From contig JAGHAF010000121.1 in the NCBI GenBank assembly GCA_021161675.1, positions 1 through 32,302 on the forward strand: a stretch of 32,302 bases of DNA. The letters are read 5' to 3'. Made by a program: the position numbers and the translations under genes. This document shows, one piece after another, positions 23,104-30,959 of the stretch. The notes under the pieces were generated by a model. That model was not told where the DNA came from. It saw only the letters and a list, made by a program, of their open reading frames with translations, and searched no databases. The number at the start of each line of letters is the position of its first letter. Within the stretch, counting starts at the first letter, position 1. This DNA is from Planctomycetota bacterium. GTDB lineage: Bacteria; Planctomycetota; Brocadiia; SM23-32.

Positions 23104-23517
23104 TCATCGCTGATTTTCCCGGTCCACAAGGTCCTGAACGGAGGTCTGCTCAAGGACATTCTGCAAAGCCTGCTTCATCTGAACCCACGTTTCCCTGGTC
23201 GGACAGACATCGCTCATCGGACACGAAGCGGGGTCGTCCACACACTCGACGGCCGCGACGGGCCCTTCAAGAACTTCGAAGAGTTCCTTGATAGTGATGC
23301 TCGCTGCAGGCCTGCTCAGCGCATAGCCGCCGTGTCTGCCACGAAGCGCCTTGACCAGGCCCGCCGCCTTCAATCTCGCCATAATCTGCTCCAGGTATTT
23401 CGGCGAAATACACTGCCTTTCCGCTATGTCCCTTACGCAGGTCGTGTCCTCAGGGCGGGCCAGGGCAAGGTCAACCAATGCCCTTGCGCCATAACGCGCT
23501 TTTGTGGAAAGCCTCAT
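23104..23517 (-). CDS. Rrf2-family transcriptional regulator (IscR-like, three cysteines)
   Basis: This 137-residue protein opens with MRLSTKARYGARALVDLA, the Rrf2 N-terminal helix. The winged helix follows with CISPKYLEQIMARLKAAGLV (recognition helix region) and RGRHGGYALSRPAASITI (wing). The C-terminal half has three cysteines in the pattern C-x7-C-x5-C (ECVDDPASCPMSDVC), as in the Fe-S-binding members IscR, NsrR and RirA. Such proteins sense the cluster state, iron or NO. It lies upstream of the lipoprotein and the SufS-like gene in the same direction, which points to control of sulfur/Fe-S supply. ATG 23517 has GAGAAG five bases upstream; GTG 23523 would add two residues. Its promoter carries a palindrome that fits autoregulation. 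IscR itself is not claimed. Confidence 0.92.
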   Translation of the reverse strand: MRLSTKARYGARALVDLALARPEDTTCVRDIAERQCISPKYLEQIMARLKAAGLVKALRGRHGGYALSRPAASITIKELFEVLEGPVAAVECVDDPASCPMSDVCPTRETWVQMKQALQNVLEQTSVQDLVDRENQR

Positions 23518-23541
23518 GCGCACTTCTCGATGCCAAATATC

Positions 23542-23558
23542 CCTACTAAGAAAGTAGG
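23542..23558. promoter_or_regulatory. Palindromic operator candidate for the Rrf2 regulator
   Basis: CCTACT (23542-23547) and AGTAGG (23553-23558) form a perfect inverted repeat with a 5-base AAGAA spacer. It directly follows the -10 box of the regulator's promoter on the minus strand and spans the expected transcription start (near 23552). Rrf2 proteins bind as dimers to palindromes of this size, so it is the natural site for autorepression. Confidence 0.65.
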
Positions 23559-23587
23559 ATTGTAGGCGACTGAAGGCGCCCTGTCAA
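23559..23587 (-). promoter_or_regulatory. Promoter of the Rrf2-lipoprotein-desulfurase operon
   Basis: On the minus strand TTGACA (23587-23582), a spacer of 17 bases and TACAAT (23564-23559) make a near-consensus sigma70-type promoter. The -10 box directly adjoins the palindrome at 23542-23558. The leader to the ATG at 23517 would be about 35 bases. Confidence 0.75.
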
Positions 23588-23752
23588 CTTTCCCATTGCA
23601 GGACACCCGGCGGGCGCCTGCGCGAGGAACTATTGTCAGGCGGCCGCAAGGTCCCCGGCTGACGTTCTGAAGCCCGAGTGTGATGTCCATCGCTAACGCC
23701 GAGCGTCCCCGGCGGGGGGAGGGGGGAAGGCTGTTCTCCCCGCGTAAAGGAG

Positions 23753-23782
23753 TTGACAGGTGGGCCGCCGTGTGGCAATGTA
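23753..23782 (+). promoter_or_regulatory. Possible promoter of the epimerase-like gene
   Basis: A perfect TTGACA (23753-23758) is followed after 18 bases by AATGTA (23777-23782), a poor -10 match. The position, about 70-95 bases upstream of the start at 23852, is reasonable. The weak -10 could mean an activated promoter or a chance -35. Confidence 0.4.
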
Positions 23783-23851
23783 GCGCCCGGCGTAGATGCC
23801 GCTTAGCGCGAGCTTGATGAGGCGTTTCACTGCAGTGGAGGAACATGGGTG

Positions 23852-24871
23852 ATGAAGGTTTTATTTATCGGCGGCACGGGGCTGATCAGCTCCGCATGCA
23901 CCGCGCTGGCCGTGGAGCGCGGGCATGAAATGTGCCTGCTGAACCGCGGCCGAACGAGGAACGTGCCAATCCCCGAAGGCGTGAGCGTCGTCCGGGCTGA
24001 CGCGCGCGACAAGGAATCTGTCCGAAATGCCATAAAAGGGCGCGAGTTTGACGTCGTCGTTGACTGGATCGCTTACGTGCCGGAGCACGTCGAGCAGGAC
24101 ATCGAGCTTTTCCGCGGCAAGGTCGGCCAATACATCTTCATCAGCTCGGCCAGCGCATATCAGAAACCGCCCGGCGACTACCTGATCACAGAGAGCACGC
24201 CGCTGGTCAACCCGCACTGGCAGTACTCCCGCGACAAGGCCGCCTGCGAGGAAAGGCTGCTCGCCGAACGCCGGGAGAATGGGTTCCCGTTCACGATTGT
24301 GCGCCCTTCGCACACCTACGGTCCCGGCCAGATTCCCGTCGCCGTCGGCAGATGGGAAAAGCCCTGGACGATCGTGGACCGCATGAGGCGCGGCAAGCAG
24401 GTCATCGTCCCCGGCGACGGCACGTCGCTCTGGACCGTGACCCATAACACCGATTTCGCCAAAGGCTTCGTCGGGCTGCTCGGCCATCAGCAGGCCATCG
24501 GGCAGGCGTTCCACATCACCTCCGACGAAGCGCTCACCTGGGACCAGATATACCAGGCGATCGGCTGGGCCGCCGGCGTCGAGCCGGACATCATTCACAT
24601 CCCGTCGGACTTCATCATCGCCTTCTGCCCGTGGGAGGAAGGCACCCTCCTGGGCGACAAAGCCGTAAGTTCTGTCTTTGACAACAGCAAGATCAAGCGA
24701 TTCGTGCCGGACTTTGTGGCCACCACGCGCTTTATAGATGGCGTCCGGCAGAGCGTCGAATGGTTCGATGCGGACCCGGCCCGCTGCGTCATAGACGAGG
24801 TGGCGAACTCCCAGTGGGACAAGATTATCGAGGTGTACCTCTCGGCGCTCGACCAGGCCGCGCCACTTTGA
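23852..24871 (+). CDS. NAD-dependent epimerase/dehydratase-like protein (extended SDR)
   Basis: This 339-residue protein starts with MKVLFIGGTGLISSACTALA, the nucleotide-binding Rossmann loop (GGTGLIS instead of GxxGxxG as in classical epimerases). Next come FISSASAYQKP and WQYSRDKAACEERL, where Tyr-x-x-x-Lys are the catalytic pair. Later IVRPSHTYGPGQ and VPGDGTSLWTVTHNTDFAKGFVGLLG match the atypical extended SDR group that contains many NAD-dependent epimerases and CSP41-like proteins. The middle region fits sugar-nucleotide binding, but the substrate is unknown. GGAGGA at 23837-23842 lies nine bases before the ATG; a GTG at 23849 is the other possible start. It converges with the phosphopantetheinyl transferase gene, 13 bases apart. 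A short CCACT-TTG-AGTGG hairpin over its stop codon is too weak to call a terminator. Confidence 0.85.
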   Translation: MKVLFIGGTGLISSACTALAVERGHEMCLLNRGRTRNVPIPEGVSVVRADARDKESVRNAIKGREFDVVVDWIAYVPEHVEQDIELFRGKVGQYIFISSASAYQKPPGDYLITESTPLVNPHWQYSRDKAACEERLLAERRENGFPFTIVRPSHTYGPGQIPVAVGRWEKPWTIVDRMRRGKQVIVPGDGTSLWTVTHNTDFAKGFVGLLGHQQAIGQAFHITSDEALTWDQIYQAIGWAAGVEPDIIHIPSDFIIAFCPWEEGTLLGDKAVSSVFDNSKIKRFVPDFVATTRFIDGVRQSVEWFDADPARCVIDEVANSQWDKIIEVYLSALDQAAPL

Positions 24872-24884
24872 GTGGGACAACCGT

Positions 24885-25664
24885 TCAGATGTTTCTCGCC
24901 GCGCCCGGCTGAGGATACCGCCAGCGCCTGAGCGTCCAGTCGTGTCCTTCTACCACGAGGGCCGCAGCGTAGCCGGGAGCGGGCCGGAGTCTGAGCAGCG
25001 GCCAGCGAGATGCTTCCCTGGGCCTCGGCGCCGCGCAAGACAGCTTCGGCCCTGAGTCGATCCCTTCTCCTGTGGCTTTGCAGCGGGCCTCCATGCTGGT
25101 CCATGCCTCGAAGAACGCCCGCGCAAGCTTCCCGCCGGAAAGCCCGCGAAGCGCGGCGAACGCCTCGGGTGAGAGGAACCGTCTTGCGACTGCCACGGCC
25201 GGCAAGTCCGGACGAATCCTTTCGACGTCCAGGCCGACTCTGCGGCCCCTTGCCACCGCGCAGAGCAGGAAGTCCGACGAATATGACATGTTGAACCTGA
25301 GGGCGACCTCTCCGCAAGGGCCGCACAGTTCGGGCTTCCCATGCAGCCCCCGGCGGAAGCGCAGTTGTGCAGGGGCCGCCCCCGCGTAAGCGCCAAGAAT
25401 CTTCCTGAGGAACCCGTGCGCCGCGATAAACCGCACACGGTCCTTCCAGGAGCGGTACTGCGCAGCCCTCGCCTGTTCGTCCGAAGACAGTCCCGCCAGC
25501 AGCGCCGGCAATCGCCTGGCATGCCCATTCAGACACGCTCGCCAGACGTGGACCTCACGGTCGGACAGCCCAACAGAGGCCGGTGGACATGCCCACGGCA
25601 CGCCTTCGGGCGAATACGGACGCTTGAGGCAGTCGTCACTCACTGTCGTTGCTTCCGTTGCCAT
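24885..25664 (-). CDS. Sfp-type 4'-phosphopantetheinyl transferase
   Basis: This 259-residue protein carries the Sfp-superfamily motifs: RVRFIAAHGFLRKILG, GKPELCG, FNMSYSSDFLLCAVARGRRVGLDVE (with GxDxE magnesium ligands) and FFEAWTSMEARCKATGEGI. Such enzymes move phosphopantetheine from CoA to a Ser of carrier domains. Two departures are notable. The usual NxSHS motif reads NMSYS. The WxxKE motif reads WTSME, with Met where the family has a conserved Lys. The gene follows the adenylation-carrier-thioesterase gene in the same direction, and that protein's carrier domain is its evident partner. The ATG at 25664 has GAGGGAG at 25674-25680 nine bases upstream; a longer frame starts at 25700. Activity is plausible but the Lys change leaves some doubt. 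Confidence 0.8.
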   Translation of the reverse strand: MATEATTVSDDCLKRPYSPEGVPWACPPASVGLSDREVHVWRACLNGHARRLPALLAGLSSDEQARAAQYRSWKDRVRFIAAHGFLRKILGAYAGAAPAQLRFRRGLHGKPELCGPCGEVALRFNMSYSSDFLLCAVARGRRVGLDVERIRPDLPAVAVARRFLSPEAFAALRGLSGGKLARAFFEAWTSMEARCKATGEGIDSGPKLSCAAPRPREASRWPLLRLRPAPGYAAALVVEGHDWTLRRWRYPQPGAARNI

Positions 25665-25673
25665 GGCAGCAGA

Positions 25674-25680
25674 CTCCCTC
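25674..25680 (-). promoter_or_regulatory. Shine-Dalgarno site deciding the phosphopantetheinyl transferase start
   Basis: GAGGGAG on the minus strand lies nine bases before ATG at 25664. The alternative ATG at 25700 has only a weak site overlapping the upstream stop codon. Confidence 0.5.
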
Positions 25681-25707
25681 TCCGGCAACCAGACGCACAT
25701 GCCGGCT

Positions 25708-28410
25708 TCACCGGCAGGCTCGCGCTTGAGCCCTCAGAGCCTGGTCAATACAGGCCTTCAGTTTTCCGGCGGCGCAACGCGCGTGGGGCTCCAGCAATGC
25801 ACGCTGATGTTCGCCGGAGATAATCACGACCTCTACCTCCCCTGATGCGACACGGCGCCAGTCCAACCGCCGGTCCCGATGGAACCATATAGCTGTGTCG
25901 GTTGCCAGGAACAGGGCCATGCGGCCCGGGTAGGGCTTCGGAGCGTAGTCCCAGACAGCGTCTATGATCGGCGCCAGCACCCGCTCCAGGTAGATATCCG
26001 CTTCTTCGGGGCGCAGCCTGTGACGCATGGCCCGCAGGGGACCTTTCCTGCGCGGCGTCAGGCGAGCCAGAACCCCGTCCTTCCAGATCCGTGCCCGCCG
26101 GCGAATGCGGGCCAATCGCTCGGGGCCGGTCATTCTCCTCAATTGGCGCCACGTACGCGGCGCGCGCAGCAGCCGAACGCCGAGGGGAATCGGCAGGAAG
26201 CGGGAAGGGGGATAATCGACGTCAAACAACACGACCAGAGGCACGCTTTCGCCTGCGGCGACCAACTGTTGGGCCATCTCGAAGGCCACAATGCCCGCGG
26301 AGCACCCGCCGCCGAGCACGTACGGACCGTGCGGTCGGACCGCCCGAATTGCCTCCACGTGGCGCGACGCAATGCTTCGGGCGACCGGCCCTTCATCTGG
26401 AAGGCCCAGCAAGGCCGAGGGCCTCACCGAATAGAGCGGCTGGTCCGCTCCGAGGTGTTTGGCCATATCGCGCATGTCCCAGGACAGCCCCCAACTCACC
26501 ATGAAAAAGGGAGGACGTTCGCCTCGAGGCTGAACGGGCATCACAGTCGACGCCGCTGTGGACGGTGTGTTGTGAACAGGGACAGCTCCTGCTCCCGACA
26601 CAGTAAGCTGCTGGATTATCGCCCCAAGGTGCGCCACGGTCGGCCGCTCGAAGAACTCGCCTAAGGGAATCTCGACCGGGAACGCCTCGCTGACCCGGAC
26701 GAGCATCTCGGCCGCAAGGAGCGAGCCGCCGCCTGCCAGAAAGAAGTCCTCGTTCACGCCGACTCTGTCTGTCGCCAGCAATTCGGCCCATATGCCGGCC
26801 AGCGCCTTTTCCACTGGGTTCCTCGGCGCAAGGAACTCTGTGCGCAGCAAGTGCCCGAGGCGCTCGCTCAGCCCGATGCGCCGCAGTTTCCCGGTGGGGC
26901 CTTTGGGTATCTCGCTGACGATCAGAACCCGGCGTGGCACTTTGTGGTCGGCAAGCCGGCCGGCTGCGAAGTGGCGAATCTCCTCGCCTGTAGCCGAGGC
27001 GTTGTCCTTCAAGACGACCGCGGCGACGACGTCCTCGCCCAGCCTGGGGTGTGGAACAGCGTACGTCACAGCCTGGGCAACCGCCGCATGTTCCATCAGC
27101 GCTTCGTCCACCTCGCGGGGTGACACCTTCTCGCCTCCGCGATTGATGATCTCCTTGATGCGGCCAGTGATGCGCAGATAACCGTCTGAGTTAAGGACGC
27201 CCTGGTCACCCGTCCTGAACCATCCGTGTGTGAACGCGCTCTGGTTCGCCTCCGGGTTGTTCTCGTAGCCCCGCGTCACATTGGCGCCGCGGATGACTAT
27301 CTCCCCCGTTTCGCCGCTCTTGAGCAGATTGCCCGCATCGTCCATTATGGCCACCTCCGGCCCCGCCGCAATGCCGACGGTCCCCGGCTTTCTTTCACGC
27401 GGTGGAAGCGGATTACTGGCAACCTGATGCGCCGCTTCGGTCATCCCGTATGCTTCAATGACGGGCGCCCTGAACGTGCTTTCCAGCTCCGCCATCACCT
27501 GCGGCGGCAGAGCCGAAGAACACGACCGGATGAACCGCAGAAGGTTCTTGCCGGCGTCCTCCGCCCGGGACACCGCGTGAGACAGAATCGCCTGGTGCAT
27601 CGTGGGCGCCGCCGTGAACCACGTCGGGCCGAACTTGCGCAGCCACTCGAAGAAGCGTTGCGCGTCGAACCCCGGCGTGCAGACGACACTGCCCCCCGCC
27701 GCCAGCGACGCCAGCACGGCGGCTATCAGGCCGTGGATGTGGAAGAGCGGCATTACGTTCAGGCAGCGGTCGGCAGGTTGCAACTCGAGGGACGCCATGA
27801 TGTTATGGGCCGAAGCGCAGAGGTTGGCGTGCGTCAGCGGGACGATCTTCGGTTGCGACGTGGTGCCCGAGGTATGCAGCATCAAAGCCGTGTCCTCCGG
27901 CCCGGCAAAACCAGGCAGGGCGGGGCCCGCGCCCACGTCGCCGGCCAGGGTGAATGCGCCTGCCTTCGTCGTCGGCCCGGTCGAGAGTTCGATGACGGGG
28001 ATGCCGCAGGATTGCGCCACTTCCCTCGCAGGAGAGTGGGCGCCAGCCCGGAGAATCAGCGCCCGCGCTTGCAGATCGGACAGGTAGAACTCGAACTCCG
28101 GCGCCCGATAGCCCGGGTTTAGTGGCGCGCAGGTTGCGCCCGCAGCCACCGTGAGGAATGCCACGGCCATCTGCGCGCCGTTCGGCAGCACGACGGCCAC
28201 GCGGTCCTTGCGGCCCACGCCCAGAGCATTCAGCGATTGGACCACTCGTTGGACCTGATCCAGCAGGCCCCGGTAGCTAAGGTCGGCTCGCTCGGGAGCG
28301 AGAACAGCCGGCGCGTCGGGAGACACCTCAGCCCGAGCGGCAATCAGGTCATAGATACACGAGGGGGGCGAAGGGCCTTGTTGGCGTTTGGCGTCTTTGG
28401 TGGCGTTCAT
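25708..28410 (-). CDS. Adenylation-carrier-thioesterase protein (single-module NRPS-like enzyme)
   Basis: This 900-residue protein has three parts. Residues about 18-520 are an AMP-forming acyl-CoA synthetase/adenylation domain with HTSGTTSQPK (179-188), EAYGMTEAAH (about 319-328), RTGD (399-402) and PTGK (Lys508). Overall it resembles the oxalyl-CoA-ligase/AAE3-like group more than amino-acid-type NRPS domains. About 530-605 is a carrier domain with FFLAGGGSLLAAEM; Ser563 is the phosphopantetheine site. About 635-900 is a thioesterase with YVLGGGCSAGIVAFEMA, FDVDYP and GEHQRALLEPH. The nucleophile is either Cys703, by alignment with GGxSxGG in front of AFEMA, or Ser704, by an exact GxSxG; it is unresolved. 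ATG 28410 is chosen because a promoter at 28509-28537 would place transcription start near 28502, inside the longer frame that begins at 28506. The product is unknown: presumably an activated carboxylic acid released or transferred by the thioesterase. Confidence 0.88.
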   Translation of the reverse strand: MNATKDAKRQQGPSPPSCIYDLIAARAEVSPDAPAVLAPERADLSYRGLLDQVQRVVQSLNALGVGRKDRVAVVLPNGAQMAVAFLTVAAGATCAPLNPGYRAPEFEFYLSDLQARALILRAGAHSPAREVAQSCGIPVIELSTGPTTKAGAFTLAGDVGAGPALPGFAGPEDTALMLHTSGTTSQPKIVPLTHANLCASAHNIMASLELQPADRCLNVMPLFHIHGLIAAVLASLAAGGSVVCTPGFDAQRFFEWLRKFGPTWFTAAPTMHQAILSHAVSRAEDAGKNLLRFIRSCSSALPPQVMAELESTFRAPVIEAYGMTEAAHQVASNPLPPRERKPGTVGIAAGPEVAIMDDAGNLLKSGETGEIVIRGANVTRGYENNPEANQSAFTHGWFRTGDQGVLNSDGYLRITGRIKEIINRGGEKVSPREVDEALMEHAAVAQAVTYAVPHPRLGEDVVAAVVLKDNASATGEEIRHFAAGRLADHKVPRRVLIVSEIPKGPTGKLRRIGLSERLGHLLRTEFLAPRNPVEKALAGIWAELLATDRVGVNEDFFLAGGGSLLAAEMLVRVSEAFPVEIPLGEFFERPTVAHLGAIIQQLTVSGAGAVPVHNTPSTAASTVMPVQPRGERPPFFMVSWGLSWDMRDMAKHLGADQPLYSVRPSALLGLPDEGPVARSIASRHVEAIRAVRPHGPYVLGGGCSAGIVAFEMAQQLVAAGESVPLVVLFDVDYPPSRFLPIPLGVRLLRAPRTWRQLRRMTGPERLARIRRRARIWKDGVLARLTPRRKGPLRAMRHRLRPEEADIYLERVLAPIIDAVWDYAPKPYPGRMALFLATDTAIWFHRDRRLDWRRVASGEVEVVIISGEHQRALLEPHARCAAGKLKACIDQALRAQARACR

Positions 28411-28508
28411 TACGGCAGTTGGCCCTATGCTGCAGGTTGTCCAGCCTATTCGATCGCTTCTGCACGGCCCAGTTGTGCCCAACAGCTTCCGCTTCTCTTC
28501 GGGCACGC

Positions 28509-28537
28509 ATCATAGGCGCCCCTCTTCAGGAAGTCAA
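28509..28537 (-). promoter_or_regulatory. Promoter of the adenylation-carrier-thioesterase gene
   Basis: On the minus strand TTGACT (28537-28532), 17 bases, TATGAT (28514-28509): five of six matches in each box at ideal spacing. Transcription would begin near 28502, giving a leader of about 90 bases before ATG 28410 and excluding the GTG at 28506 as a start. Confidence 0.7.
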
Positions 28538-28735
28538 CGAGTTAGCTGGAGGCGATTGAGCCGCCTTCCATCGCAGGCGCCGGGGTCTATCACCGGTTCA
28601 GTTACCGCTGCCATAGGTTCTGATTGCGCTTTCCATTATCGGCGTCGCTCGAAGATATTCACTCGCCGGTGGTATATCGGCGCAGAAATTCGGCAATGTC
28701 AGCCCGTTTGAATTCCCTGGCCACGGCTGATGGTG

Positions 28736-28765
28736 TTGGGCCCTCTCGCTGTTTTGTGGTAGGAT
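28736..28765 (+). promoter_or_regulatory. Possible promoter of the deacetylase-like operon
   Basis: TTGGGC (28736-28741), 18 bases, TAGGAT (28760-28765), with TGG directly in front of the -10 box as in extended -10 promoters. The -35 match is modest. It lies about 150 bases upstream of the start at 28917. Confidence 0.4.
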
Positions 28766-28916
28766 TGGCGGCGCGGCTTCAACTCTGGCGACATTGTGCG
28801 CAGTCCAATCGGCGCGGGAGGGACGAGAGATCGAAGTTCCGCGACTGTATTGAACTCACAGGCGACGCGGATGCAGGCGGCGCCGCCCGGCCGGAACAAC
28901 ATGAGGAGATGGACGA

Positions 28917-30935
28917 ATGAGGAACGATATCTTTTTGCAGCGCCTCGCCGTTGCCACGGTCCTGGTTGCGACCGCAATGTGCGGGTGCAGGACAGAAGGA
29001 GAGGCGCTCGCAGCGCAAGCCGCGCGGCAGTCGCCCACAGGATGCGTCATGACAACCTACAGCCAGCAGCTTCAGATCGTACTGAGCACTCCGGAGGCGG
29101 CGCGCAGCGCGTCAGTGGCCGTGACGCCTCTGTATAACGGCTACGATTGGGCCGTCTCGTGCCGCTGGGACGACAACGTCCGCGCCGACCTGCACATGCG
29201 TGACGTGATGGCCGCCCACGGTTACAAGGGGACGTGGTACCTGAACCGGCCGAACTCTTCGTTGAATGCCGAGATCGGCCGCAAGCTCCTGGTGGGCGGC
29301 AACAGCATCGGCGGGCATTCGATGACGCATCCGTTCCTGACGTTCGTGGGCAGGAACCGCCTGTTCTGGGAGGCGCTGGCGGTCCGCTTGCATTGGGAAG
29401 CTGCGACGAACCGCCCCATCTGCAGCTATGCGTTCTCCTTCTGCGATTTCCGCAACCGGTTGGAGGGTGACGACGTGCATCGCGACATCGCCACGGCGCT
29501 GCGCCGCGCCGGTTACTATCACATCGCCAACGGGTGGTTCAATGACGAAATGATGACCGATTTCGAACTCACCCCCATCCTGCCTTCGGACGGCGCACCG
29601 GTAGACGATGCCGCCGCCCGCTTCCTGAGTGACGCAGACCACCGCGAGGAACACCCCGTTATGAGCTTCTCGATGCACGTCTGGTACAGCACTCCAGAGG
29701 CATGGGCGCGGTTCGAAGATCAGCTCGACAGCTACGGCGGCAGGCCCAACTGGTGGTACTGCAATCAGACTGAATACGCCGCCTACCGGTGGCAGCGCCG
29801 GCATTCCGTCCTGGGCGAGCCGGTGCGGCGCGGAAATGAACTGACGATTGAGGTCACCCGGCCCGTCCTGCGCGAGTTGAACGATGCTGTGCCCCTGACG
29901 TTGGCCGTCGGGGGCGTGAAGCCGCAGGAGATCGTTGCTGCGAGGTGCGGGAGCGCTGAGGTGAAGATCGCCCGAGCCGGCGATGGGCCGGCGCTGATTG
30001 ACCTTTACCACGACCGGGACCAGCGCCTGCCGGCGGCCATTGGTTTGATCGAGAACCCCGACAATCACGACGAACTCGGGGATGGGGACGTTTCGGACGA
30101 CTTCCCGGATATCGGCGGCCTGCTGCACTTCCGAGAGGGCAGGCTCGAACTGACGCTCGACAACCGCGGCGGCCGGCCGCTGGAAGACGTGAGCGTGATG
30201 TATCGCTTGCCCCTCGCCTGGAAGGAGGGAGTCATCCGCCGCCAGGTCGGCCCGGTCAGCAGGCGTTTCACGGACGTGGCGCAGCCCACCCTCGACAGGC
30301 CGGATTACAAGTATACGTCCGGCACGAGCTTCTATGCGGCCCAGGTGGACTTCGTGCGCGGGGGGGAGGCGGGCCGCCTGCACCTGAGCTGTCGGGCGCC
30401 GAATCGGGAAAGGGACGCCTCATATCCCCAGGGTGGCTTCCTCGTGCTCGGGCCCATCCCGGCAGGCCAGTTCAATGATGCGAAGGCCAGAGAAGCGATA
30501 CGGGCCGGGCGGCATATGCGCTCTGCAGCCGACTTCGGGGGCAAGCCGGGGCTGCAATGGCGGCCCGAAAGCGCGGGCGCGCGAGACCTGCTGGGCGTTG
30601 AAGTCATAGAAACCGGAGGCTGGTGGCACAACGACGACCAGCGCAAGGAATACTACCTGCTGCGGAGCGCCCTGCGCTCCGAGAGCGAACAGGCGGCCGA
30701 CTTCCTTTGTGACCGGTCGGCGGTGGAAGGCATCTTCGTCAACGGGCAGCAGGCCGGCGACGGGCCTGTCACGCTTCGCAGCGGCCCGAATGAACTCGTT
30801 CTCATCGTGCTGCGCGGCACAGACTGGCTTGCCAACAATGCCGGCTGTTTCCTGCGTGTTGTCAGTCCCGGCGGGCGCGCTCGCTTGACGAACATCCGGT
30901 TCGAGACGGGCGGTGGCGGGGGCCCTGATCCGTAA
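28917..30935 (+). CDS. Secreted polysaccharide deacetylase-like protein with long C-terminal region
   Basis: This 672-residue protein has an N-terminal signal (RLAVATVLVATAMCGC). Cys24 could be lipidated, but the lipobox is atypical. Residues about 70-290 resemble the NodB/polysaccharide deacetylase fold: CRWDDNVR (Asp85-Asp86, as in 'FDD'), GYKGTWYLN (as in 'g.kaTfFv') and IGGHSMTHPFL (His134 and His138, the HSxTHP metal motif). Later SFSMHVWYSTPEAW may supply another motif-like strand. Residues about 300-670 form a beta-rich region with jelly-roll character (for example GRLELTLDNRGGRPLEDVSV). It likely acts outside the cytoplasm on a glycan, removing acyl groups if the metal site is complete. 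GAGGAG at 28903-28908 precedes the ATG by eight bases. It leads an operon with two more genes in tight spacing. Confidence 0.75.
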   Translation: MRNDIFLQRLAVATVLVATAMCGCRTEGEALAAQAARQSPTGCVMTTYSQQLQIVLSTPEAARSASVAVTPLYNGYDWAVSCRWDDNVRADLHMRDVMAAHGYKGTWYLNRPNSSLNAEIGRKLLVGGNSIGGHSMTHPFLTFVGRNRLFWEALAVRLHWEAATNRPICSYAFSFCDFRNRLEGDDVHRDIATALRRAGYYHIANGWFNDEMMTDFELTPILPSDGAPVDDAAARFLSDADHREEHPVMSFSMHVWYSTPEAWARFEDQLDSYGGRPNWWYCNQTEYAAYRWQRRHSVLGEPVRRGNELTIEVTRPVLRELNDAVPLTLAVGGVKPQEIVAARCGSAEVKIARAGDGPALIDLYHDRDQRLPAAIGLIENPDNHDELGDGDVSDDFPDIGGLLHFREGRLELTLDNRGGRPLEDVSVMYRLPLAWKEGVIRRQVGPVSRRFTDVAQPTLDRPDYKYTSGTSFYAAQVDFVRGGEAGRLHLSCRAPNRERDASYPQGGFLVLGPIPAGQFNDAKAREAIRAGRHMRSAADFGGKPGLQWRPESAGARDLLGVEVIETGGWWHNDDQRKEYYLLRSALRSESEQAADFLCDRSAVEGIFVNGQQAGDGPVTLRSGPNELVLIVLRGTDWLANNAGCFLRVVSPGGRARLTNIRFETGGGGGPDP

Positions 30936-30959
30936 TCGTTAGATCGAAGGAGGAGACGT

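Larger units (their letters stand above)
23518..23851. other. Divergent intergenic region, regulator and epimerase genes
   Basis: These 334 bases hold the leftward promoter and palindrome for the regulator gene, and a possible rightward promoter at 23753-23782. A G-rich tract at 23711-23729 lies between. No open frame with coding character was recognised: the translations on both strands are Arg/Pro-rich and have no recognisable motif. Confidence 0.6.
28411..28916. other. Divergent intergenic region between the adenylation gene and the deacetylase-like gene
   Basis: This 506-base stretch holds the leftward promoter at 28509-28537 and a weaker rightward one at 28736-28765. I saw no convincing coding frame, tRNA or repeat in 28538-28735. 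The rest (28766-28900) would be a leader of about 145 bases for the rightward gene; no known riboswitch motif was recognised. Confidence 0.5.

Noticed and set aside
21039..23517. Calling this a complete suf or isc operon.
   Set aside because: Only a regulator and a desulfurase are present. There is no SufB, SufC, SufD, SufU, IscU or ferredoxin gene, so the Fe-S role is partly inferred.
28411..28506. The longer start (GTG at 28506) for the adenylation-carrier-thioesterase gene.
   Set aside because: The promoter TTGACT-17-TATGAT at 28509-28537 puts the transcription start at about 28502, downstream of this codon, and the extra 32 residues show no resemblance to the family.
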